Shown: positions 6,710 through 12,017 of the stretch, one piece after another | Position numbering within the stretch: position 1 is the first letter of the stretch | How the letters are laid out: each line of letters starts with the position of its first letter | DNA from: Bacteroidales bacterium UBA1392 | GTDB lineage: Bacteria; Bacteroidota; Bacteroidia; Bacteroidales; UBA932 | DNA length: 12,017 bases | Assembly: GCA_002305275.1 (NCBI GenBank) | Contig: DBQO01000006.1 | Span: 7,589-19,605 of the forward strand | Direction: 5' to 3' | Notes under the pieces: model-generated | What the model was told of the DNA's origin: nothing | The model's input: only the letters and a program-made list of their open reading frames with translations | The model's database searches: none | Program-made: the position numbers and the translations under genes

Positions 6710-8701
6710 AAAGCCATTTTCATCTTCCTCCTTCTTTTTATCACCGCCCTACCGGTCTGGTGCCAGTACGACCTTGACCATTTTTACTACAGGGGAAGAC
6801 AGGCTCTGATAGATGGTAAATACTCCAACGCGATTGAGAGTTTCAACATTCTTTCCCGCCTGGACAGCACTATATTTGAGGCTTATTTCTTCAGGGGAAT
6901 TGCAAAATACAATCTCGGTGACCTTGTAGGAGCCCAGATGGACTTTGACAAAACCCTCCATTTCAATCCCATTTACACCCCGGCATATCACTACCGTGCA
7001 ATTACCCTCAGCAGGATCGGTAAGTACGACTTGGCGCTCAAAGACCTTGAAGAGGCCGTAGACCTGCGTCCGGGCTATACCGGCCTCTATTTCAGCAGGG
7101 GAGTCACCTACTTCCTTTCGCAACAGTTCGAGAAGGCGGTAAAAGACTTCAATATGTTTATCAAAAAAGAGCCTCGTGAGAGTAATGCATACCTCAACAG
7201 AGGGGCATCTTACCTCTATCTGGGTGATACAACCAAAGCTCTGGAGGATTACCACAAAGCGATCTCCATAGATAGATACGACCCGGAGGCATACGTACGC
7301 AGGTCGAGAATCTATGCGCTCCGGCATGATCTCGAACCGGCACTGGAGGATCTGAATACCGCATTGAGACTTGATACTGCAAATACCTTTGCATACTTCA
7401 ACAGAGCAATAATCCGACATGAAATGAAGGATATTGAAGGGGCTTTGGCAGACCTGGATAAAGTACTGGATCAGGAACCGGGCAATGCCCTTACCCTCTA
7501 TAACAGGGCAATTATTCGGGCCCAGGTGGGAGATTATCGCAGTGCTCTCGATGACTACGATAGGGTACTGGCAATTAATCCGAACAATGTGTTGGCCTAT
7601 TTCAACCGTGCCGCAGTCTTTATGGAAATGGGCCGTTACCGTGATGCTATGGATGACTACTCCAAGGCGATCAATCTCTATCCGGACTTTGCAAAGGCCT
7701 ATATGAATAGGGCCTATGCCAAGAGTCAACTTGGACAATACAACTCTTCGCGTCAGGATTACGAAATAGCTCAAAGAAAAATAGAGGAATACAGAGCCCG
7801 GACATCAGATTCTACCGGGTATGCCGCATTTGCCGATACTACCCGTAAATATGATCATCTGTTGTCTCTTGATGCAGATTTTGCCAAGAAAGATTTTGAC
7901 AATGAACTGCTACAATACAGAGATGTGGACATTCGGCTAAAACCTCTCTATAGGTTTGCCGCGGTGGCTCCGGGAGAAACTCGCCAGGAGGGGAACATAC
8001 TGATTAACCGCAAGTTTGATGACGAATCGCTCGATAGATTTATAAGCGCATCTCCCATTGCAGTTAAATTTGAATCTTCTAAAGGAGGATACCTGCCCGA
8101 TGCCCAGACTATCCGGGATGAGGTTAATCGTCTGCTCCGTAGCGACCGTACTGATATAAATCTCTTTGCCAAGGCATTGCTTGAGACGGATAACAAACAG
8201 TTCAATACTGCTATGGTCTGCTACGATGAAGCCATTCAAAAGAGTCCTGACAATATCTTTTACTACATCAATCGAGGTGCCCTTCAGGCAGAGATGATAG
8301 ATTTCATATCATCAATAGAAAACAATGTCCCCGTGCTGACGCTCGACAATGACAATACTCTAAAAACGAGAGTTCAGGAGCAGGTACGTCATACCTATGA
8401 CTATACTCCGGCCATCCACGATATGAATAAGGCGGCATCGATAGATCCTTCCTTCCCCTATATTTACTACAATCTGGGCAACCTCTATTGCCTCTCCGAC
8501 GACCTTCCGGAGTCGATAGTACAGTATTCAAAAGCAATAGAGCTCTATCCCAACATCGGTGAAGCCTACTACAATCGCGGTTTAGTGCTGATTTATCTTA
8601 AAGATAAGGAAAAAGGTTGTATGGATCTGAGTACTGCGGGGGAGTTGGGCATTCAGGATGCCTATAGCGTTATTCAGAAATATTGCAGGAGCGAAGAGTA
8701 G
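6701..8701 (+). CDS. Exported tetratricopeptide-repeat protein
   Basis: A 666-residue protein with a signal peptide (MFKKAIFIFLLLFITALPVW, cleavage probably around C21/Q22; Trp before Cys argues against a lipobox). About ten consecutive 34-residue TPR units span roughly 27-360, with typical phrases such as AYFNRAIIR, LYNRAIIR and AYMNRAYAKSQLGQY. A region of about 120 residues (361-480) has no clear TPR pattern. Further TPR units follow at about 486-520 and 584-655, ending in a short Cys-containing tail. TPR arrays bind partner proteins, so a periplasmic scaffold or assembly role is likely, but no partner can be named. The ATG at 6701 is chosen because it starts the signal peptide; upstream in-frame starts reach back across the divergent M28 gene and its promoter. 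Its stop is 2 nt from the stop of the convergent DUF4293 gene. Confidence 0.9.
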   Translation: MFKKAIFIFLLLFITALPVWCQYDLDHFYYRGRQALIDGKYSNAIESFNILSRLDSTIFEAYFFRGIAKYNLGDLVGAQMDFDKTLHFNPIYTPAYHYRAITLSRIGKYDLALKDLEEAVDLRPGYTGLYFSRGVTYFLSQQFEKAVKDFNMFIKKEPRESNAYLNRGASYLYLGDTTKALEDYHKAISIDRYDPEAYVRRSRIYALRHDLEPALEDLNTALRLDTANTFAYFNRAIIRHEMKDIEGALADLDKVLDQEPGNALTLYNRAIIRAQVGDYRSALDDYDRVLAINPNNVLAYFNRAAVFMEMGRYRDAMDDYSKAINLYPDFAKAYMNRAYAKSQLGQYNSSRQDYEIAQRKIEEYRARTSDSTGYAAFADTTRKYDHLLSLDADFAKKDFDNELLQYRDVDIRLKPLYRFAAVAPGETRQEGNILINRKFDDESLDRFISASPIAVKFESSKGGYLPDAQTIRDEVNRLLRSDRTDINLFAKALLETDNKQFNTAMVCYDEAIQKSPDNIFYYINRGALQAEMIDFISSIENNVPVLTLDNDNTLKTRVQEQVRHTYDYTPAIHDMNKAASIDPSFPYIYYNLGNLYCLSDDLPESIVQYSKAIELYPNIGEAYYNRGLVLIYLKDKEKGCMDLSTAGELGIQDAYSVIQKYCRSEE

Positions 8702-8703
8702 GA

Positions 8704-9168
8704 CTACTTCTTTCTACCTTTCTTATTACCGGTATTATTCGTACGGACAGCAGTTGAAAACATCGCCGTAGCTTCATCTTTTGCTATATGGCGGATTGCC
8801 AGCACCAACAGGATAATTGCAATTATGGGAAATAGTGACGGGACAGAAAGGGAATAAAAGGGTCTGAGTTTCATGAATTCCACCAATATCCATATCTGGA
8901 AAGCAAAAAGAATAATGGAGTCCAGCAAGCATATACGTATCTGTAGCAGACGTTTTTTGTGATAAAAGAGTGCAATCACACATAGGGAAAAGCCCACGAA
9001 TGCCATTATCAAGAACTGACTCCTTTCAAAAAAACTGATGGTAATTCGTTCCCATTGCTCCGAAGGGGCATCGGTAGGAATAACGCCATAACACATATTG
9101 GAGAAAAACATTGAGCCGATCAGCAATCCTGCTGCAATAATAAGATATGTCTGGAATCTTTTAAACAT
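8704..9168 (-). CDS. DUF4293-family integral membrane protein
   Basis: A 154-residue protein with four hydrophobic segments at about 7-26, 50-69, 78-98 and 110-128, so probably a four-pass inner-membrane protein. The start (MFKRFQTYLIIAAGLL) and the basic C-terminal end (GNKKGRKK) resemble the Bacteroidetes-restricted DUF4293 family, recognised from memory of the pattern. The function of that family is not known. The gene is transcribed alone, facing the TPR gene tail to tail, and is divergent from the nucleoside phosphorylase. Its leader is likely about 20 nt if the -7 element at 9202-9195 is used. The length is normal for the family as I know it. Confidence 0.85.
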   Translation of the reverse strand: MFKRFQTYLIIAAGLLIGSMFFSNMCYGVIPTDAPSEQWERITISFFERSQFLIMAFVGFSLCVIALFYHKKRLLQIRICLLDSIILFAFQIWILVEFMKLRPFYSLSVPSLFPIIAIILLVLAIRHIAKDEATAMFSTAVRTNNTGNKKGRKK

Positions 9169-9189
9169 ACTCTTGGATGTGTGGATTGA

Positions 9190-9222
9190 TTTGACAAATT
9201 TAGGAAAAAAGTCCTATATTTG
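9190..9222 (+). promoter_or_regulatory. Promoter of the nucleoside phosphorylase operon
   Basis: TTTG (9190-9193), a 21-bp spacer, then TATATTTG (9215-9222): a very good match to the Bacteroidetes pattern. The expected start is near 9227-9230, giving a leader of about 20 nt to the ATG at 9248. Confidence 0.7.
9195..9202 (-). promoter_or_regulatory. Candidate -7 element of the DUF4293 gene
   Basis: TAAATTTG on the minus strand matches TAnnTTTG and lies 27-34 nt before the ATG at 9168. No clear TTTG is seen at the -33 distance. It sits inside the spacer of the opposing phosphorylase promoter, so the two promoters overlap. Confidence 0.4.
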
Positions 9223-9247
9223 AGTTTTAAACATAAAAAATGACATT

Positions 9248-10147
9248 ATGTCTACTTTACCAATAGCACCTTCTGAACTTATTATAAATCCTGACGGATC
9301 GGTGTTTCACCTTCATCTTCTTCCGGAAGAGCTGGCTGATACCGTCATACTTGTTGGAGACCCCGGTAGGGTAGAACTTGTAGCCTCTTTTTTTGAAGAA
9401 GGCTCAATCAGGGTTGACAAATCATCACGAGAGTTCCGTACAGTCACCGGCCGCTATAATGGAAAGGAAGTATCCGTTCTCTCCACCGGTATAGGGACAG
9501 ACAATATAGATATAGTTGTTACAGAACTGGATGCTCTTGCAAATATTGATTTCAATACAAGATGTGTCAAAAAAAATCACAAGCGATTGACACTGCTTCG
9601 TATCGGTACCTGTGGCGCCGTCCAACCCGATATTCCTCTCGGCAGTTATATATTTTCGGAGTATTCCATAGGATTTGACGGACTCATAAACTGGTATGCC
9701 GGATCTGCTAAGGTTGTGGATTCAGCCATGGAGTCGGCTTTTGTGGGGCATATGAATTGGCCGAAGCGACTTCCTGCTCCCTATTTCATAAAATCTTCCG
9801 GGCGTTTGATCCCTATGTTTAAAAAGAATTCGATCATGGGAATGACCATATCTGCTCCCGGGTTTTATGGTCCCCAGGGCCGGTCGGTCAGACTTCCCCT
9901 CACATTTGACAATCTAATAGGGGATCTTGAGTCTTTCAGATATGGTGATCGAAGGATTACCAATATTGAGATGGAGAGTTCCGCACTATCCGGTCTCTCT
10001 ACACTTCTGGGACACGACGCAGGCACAATTTGCCTTGTAATAGCAAACCGTTATGCAAAAGAGAGCCGTCCTGACTACCACCTTTTGATGAAGGACCTTG
10101 TCCGACTGGCACTCGATACACTTACAGGTAGATCCGATGCAGACTGA
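9248..10147 (+). CDS. Nucleoside phosphorylase (PNP/UDP superfamily)
   Basis: Cytoplasmic nucleoside salvage enzyme that splits a nucleoside with phosphate into the free base and ribose-1-phosphate. The 299 residues carry the superfamily landmarks in order: VGDPGRV (37-42), the phosphate-site type motif; STGIGTDNI (79-87); a strongly conserved RIGTCGAVQPDIPLG (118-132); and NIEMESSAL (239-247), the ribose-binding Met-Glu region, followed by LGHDAGTICLVIANR. The pattern is closest to uridine-phosphorylase-like proteins, but the exact base cannot be read from sequence. The start at 9248 gives a normal N-terminus and fits the promoter at 9190-9222. Its last codons overlap by 11 nt with the next gene, which implies an operon and possibly translational coupling. 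Confidence 0.92.
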   Translation: MSTLPIAPSELIINPDGSVFHLHLLPEELADTVILVGDPGRVELVASFFEEGSIRVDKSSREFRTVTGRYNGKEVSVLSTGIGTDNIDIVVTELDALANIDFNTRCVKKNHKRLTLLRIGTCGAVQPDIPLGSYIFSEYSIGFDGLINWYAGSAKVVDSAMESAFVGHMNWPKRLPAPYFIKSSGRLIPMFKKNSIMGMTISAPGFYGPQGRSVRLPLTFDNLIGDLESFRYGDRRITNIEMESSALSGLSTLLGHDAGTICLVIANRYAKESRPDYHLLMKDLVRLALDTLTGRSDAD

Positions 10148-10952
10148 CCTTCGGTATTCACTCTATGCATTGCTTGACGACCCAGATCAGGTCGTAGTAA
10201 GGAGCATTACGGCAGAGATACTCAGGCAGGGGCCGGAAATGCTTTCAGACCTTGAGGAGATGGTCTTGCATGAGGCAGACCCTACGGTAAAAGAGGAGGT
10301 AGCACATCGTTTGGAAGAGATCTATTATGAAATGGTCATCCATGCCATGAATGAGGCCGCTTCTCCTGAAGAGGGGGAGCAGTTTCAGCTTCTTGATTTT
10401 GCCGTGCTGCTCACAAAACTTCTATATCGTGGGGAGGATTGGCGTGAGTTGGTTAATTCTTTTGTCGGTAAATCAGCGGATATGGTTAAGGAATTGAGTA
10501 GTGGAATGACTGCTATGGAAAGTTGCGGAGTCTTCAATCACATTTTTTTCCATAGGTTCGGTTTCAAGGCGCTACCATCTGATGACCTTTCACCCGAATA
10601 TCAGATGCCGGCAACAATCCTCAACCGTGCTGAGGGGGGCAAGCATGTTCTGATGCTTCTCTATTTTATGTTTGTGCAGGATTGTTCCCTTCCGATATTT
10701 CCTGTGGAGTATCGCAATACCATGATTCCTGCATGGATTGAGGACGACAAGGTGCTATTCTGCATCAATGTATTCAATAAGGGGGAATTGTTTTTTCTTC
10801 CCGAGCAGGAATTTGTGCGTAGAGAGTATGGACTCGTGCCATATGCCTACCTCAAAGAACTTCATTCTCTATTTTTGAAGGAGGGGGATGGTATGCGTGC
10901 AACGCTTCTGGAACGAATACTACCTAACTATAAGACGTTGGCCGATTCGTAA
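10137..10952 (+). CDS. Transglutaminase-like / SirB1-type protein
   Basis: A 271-residue, probably cytoplasmic protein with no signal peptide or membrane segment. Residues about 5-65 look like a helical HEAT-like repeat (YALLDDPDQVVVRSITAEIL and a following helix pair). Residues about 120-215 resemble the SirB1/transglutaminase-like core 2 pattern (a two-helix segment, then ILNRAEGGKHVLMLLYFMF where relatives have VLxxRxGxPxxLxxLY). The PGHFL-type His motif of that family is not apparent, reading VEYRNTMIPAW at 190-200, so I would not assume enzyme activity. The start at 10137 overlaps the phosphorylase stop by 11 nt; an in-frame ATG at 10098 would lengthen that overlap to 50 nt. Its 3' end overlaps the convergent M23 gene by 33 nt. 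Family assignment is by pattern only and the function is unknown. Confidence 0.75.
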   Translation: MQTDLRYSLYALLDDPDQVVVRSITAEILRQGPEMLSDLEEMVLHEADPTVKEEVAHRLEEIYYEMVIHAMNEAASPEEGEQFQLLDFAVLLTKLLYRGEDWRELVNSFVGKSADMVKELSSGMTAMESCGVFNHIFFHRFGFKALPSDDLSPEYQMPATILNRAEGGKHVLMLLYFMFVQDCSLPIFPVEYRNTMIPAWIEDDKVLFCINVFNKGELFFLPEQEFVRREYGLVPYAYLKELHSLFLKEGDGMRATLLERILPNYKTLADS

Positions 10953-11879
10953 GATTTTATTGGCACTTATACCATTAAGTTGACAGATTCTCTTGACGGT
11001 AGTTCCGTATCTTCTGGCGAGTGCACCTAATGTGTCACCTGATCTGATGGTATGTATAATTCGCTGTGATGCGGCCAACGACTCCTCATCGGTCTGCCCA
11101 TAATGAGAATAGATACTGAAGTAATGTTTTTTTAGAGTGAACAGCGAGTCTCTGAGCACTCCCTTTTCAAAATCGATAATACGCTGTGGATCAAAAGGGT
11201 GTCCTTTATATCTGGTTTCAAAGTGCAGATGTGGGCCGTTACTGCGCCCGGTATTTCCTCCAAGCCCGATCGCTTCACCGGCTTTGACTACCTCTCCGCT
11301 ATCAACGATTCGTTTAGAAAGGTGAGCATAGTAGGTTTCAAGTCCGTTTGGATGACGGACAACTACGAGATTGCCGTAACCGCCGGTTCTCCTGGTTCCT
11401 TCAGAGAGGCGTACTATGCCGTCAAATGCGGCTCTAATGGTGTCCCCTGTTTTGAGCGATAGGTCAACGCCTTTATGCTCTCTTGTCCTTCTGAACTTGA
11501 ATCCTGATCCAACTTTCTGCTGGTAGGGCACATGGAATCCGGTGAGGGAGTCCACCAGCAATAGGTCCACTTCTTCGGGAAGGTCCGAGAGCTTTACATC
11601 CCTGAAGGCATGTACGCCTGTCCCTTCCCAGGAGTCGAAGAACTCCGCCGTATCTATTACCGGCCTGCCCATGTCAAAATATGCCCAGGTATAGTCATCG
11701 TACAGGATTATTTTGGTAAATTTGTCATCGGTATCCAGTGTGTCTACCACCAGCAGTTCCTCAAAATAAGAGATAGTGTCTCTCTGTGGTAGAGTGTCCT
11801 GTAAGCGGTTTCTATTTTGACCGTATACCTGTATGGAAATTAAAATAAAGGTTAATAAAAAAATACCTCTGCGCTTCAT
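10920..11879 (-). CDS. Exported M23 peptidase with C-terminal LysM domain
   Basis: Zinc metallopeptidase of the LytM/lysostaphin type, expected to cut peptide cross-links in peptidoglycan or to act as an activator of amidases. The 319 residues comprise a signal peptide (1-20, ending YGQ, cleavage likely before Q21), a linker region, an M23 domain at about 125-235, and a LysM peptidoglycan-binding domain at about 276-319 (HTIRSGDTLGALARRYG, then LNGI and IGQRLIV). The zinc and active-site set is complete: H135 and D139 in HKGVD, H186 in YAHLS, and H217/H219 in HLHFE. It is therefore predicted to be catalytically competent, unlike the EnvC/NlpD-type activators. LysM at the C-terminus rather than the N-terminus is a variant but not rare arrangement. 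A strong promoter precedes it. The last 33 nt overlap the opposing gene. Confidence 0.94.
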   Translation of the reverse strand: MKRRGIFLLTFILISIQVYGQNRNRLQDTLPQRDTISYFEELLVVDTLDTDDKFTKIILYDDYTWAYFDMGRPVIDTAEFFDSWEGTGVHAFRDVKLSDLPEEVDLLLVDSLTGFHVPYQQKVGSGFKFRRTREHKGVDLSLKTGDTIRAAFDGIVRLSEGTRRTGGYGNLVVVRHPNGLETYYAHLSKRIVDSGEVVKAGEAIGLGGNTGRSNGPHLHFETRYKGHPFDPQRIIDFEKGVLRDSLFTLKKHYFSIYSHYGQTDEESLAASQRIIHTIRSGDTLGALARRYGTTVKRICQLNGISANKILRIGQRLIVR

Positions 11880-11895
11880 TTTTCTCTTTTAGTCG

Positions 11896-11927
11896 CAAAG
11901 GTAATTTTTTTTTGATAGTCCGGCAAA
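11896..11927 (-). promoter_or_regulatory. Promoter of the M23/LysM peptidase gene
   Basis: On the minus strand, TTTG (11927-11924), a 20-bp spacer, then TACCTTTG (11903-11896): an almost ideal Bacteroidetes promoter. The expected start is near 11889-11891, so the leader is only about 10-12 nt. The spacer contains a run of nine A on the minus strand (11905-11913 read as T on the plus strand). Confidence 0.65.
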
Positions 11928-11933
11928 TGGAAT

Positions 11934-12017
11934 TTATCTGCTCCCTCCTCCGGAACCTCCTCCGGAAAAACCACCTCCACCACCGAATGAAGAGCCACCT
12001 CCACCACCACTCCAGGA
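11934..12017 (-). CDS. C-terminal Gly/Ser-rich tail of an unidentified protein (5' part off the window)
   Basis: The minus strand reads 27 residues and a TAA stop at 11936-11934. The residues are almost only Gly, Ser, Phe and Trp (SWSGGGGGSSFGGGGGF...). Such tails commonly end TPM-domain (YgcG-like) and DUF2207 membrane or envelope proteins, where they follow a transmembrane segment. That is a guess from composition, because the defining domain lies outside the window. The coding frame is supported by the conserved GGx pattern and by a stop just before the promoter of the next gene. It lies 54 nt upstream of the M23 gene on the same strand. Confidence 0.55.
   Translation of the reverse strand, partial: SWSGGGGGSSFGGGGGFSGGGSGGGSR

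Noticed and set aside
6749..7774. Long minus-strand open frame (341 codons) antisense to the TPR gene
   Set aside because: It lies wholly inside the TPR coding region, which has a signal peptide and clear repeats. Its translation shows no family motif, and it probably reflects the repeating codon pattern of the TPR gene.
9240..9266. Eight-codon mini-ORF (ATG at 9240, TAG at 9264-9266) overlapping the phosphorylase start
   Set aside because: It is short, has no ribosome-binding signal or conserved feature, and its ATG arises from an A-rich leader, so it is probably chance.
11941..12017. Triplet-like repeats (ccacct, ccacca) at the right edge as a microsatellite
   Set aside because: In the minus-strand frame they encode a Gly/Ser-rich protein tail with mixed Gly codons, so they are explained by coding sequence.
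1..12017. CRISPR array, tRNA/rRNA, insertion sequence or defence island
   Set aside because: No regularly spaced direct repeats, RNA gene landmarks, transposase motifs or terminal inverted repeats were seen. Genes are ordinary in length and tightly packed.

Overview
The window looks like chromosome from a member of the Bacteroidetes, most likely the order Bacteroidales. Three things point there. Several upstream regions carry the Bacteroidetes-type promoter pattern (TTTG about 19-21 bp before TAnnTTTG). Start codons lack Shine-Dalgarno sequences. The gene set includes a DUF4293 membrane protein and exported proteins cleaved just before Gln. The genus cannot be fixed from this sequence. The window is densely coded: no gap exceeds about 100 bases, and I see no rRNA, tRNA, CRISPR array, insertion sequence or phage gene.

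Layout. Positions 1-6659 are a leftward block, read on the minus strand: an M28-family exported peptidase (6659-5718), an exported N-acetylmuramoyl-L-alanine amidase (5621-4104), the excision-repair protein UvrB (4094-2103) and a RelA/SpoT-family (p)ppGpp enzyme whose C-terminal end runs off the left edge. The last three genes are separated by gaps of exactly 9 nt and look like one operon. A 41-bp divergent promoter region at 6660-6700 then leads rightward into an exported TPR-repeat protein (6701-8701). That gene meets, tail to tail with 2 nt between stops, a small leftward DUF4293 membrane protein (9168-8704). A second divergent promoter region (9169-9247) starts a rightward pair: a nucleoside phosphorylase (9248-10147) and an overlapping transglutaminase-like/SirB1-type protein (10137-10952). 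The 3' end of that pair overlaps by 33 nt the end of a leftward M23/LysM peptidoglycan hydrolase (11879-10920). The right edge holds the Gly-rich C-terminal tail of another leftward gene.

The genes are mostly housekeeping: peptidoglycan remodelling (amidase, M23/LysM peptidase), DNA repair (UvrB), stringent response (RSH), nucleoside salvage (phosphorylase), and exported or membrane proteins of unknown role. I found no clearly new multi-gene system. The points most worth checking are a RelA/SpoT protein whose hydrolase motif is degenerate, an M28 peptidase with Lys where the catalytic Glu is expected, the face-to-face divergent promoters at 6660-6700, hairpin and palindrome structures before the amidase gene, and a 9-bp A/T homopolymer inside the spacer of the M23 gene promoter.
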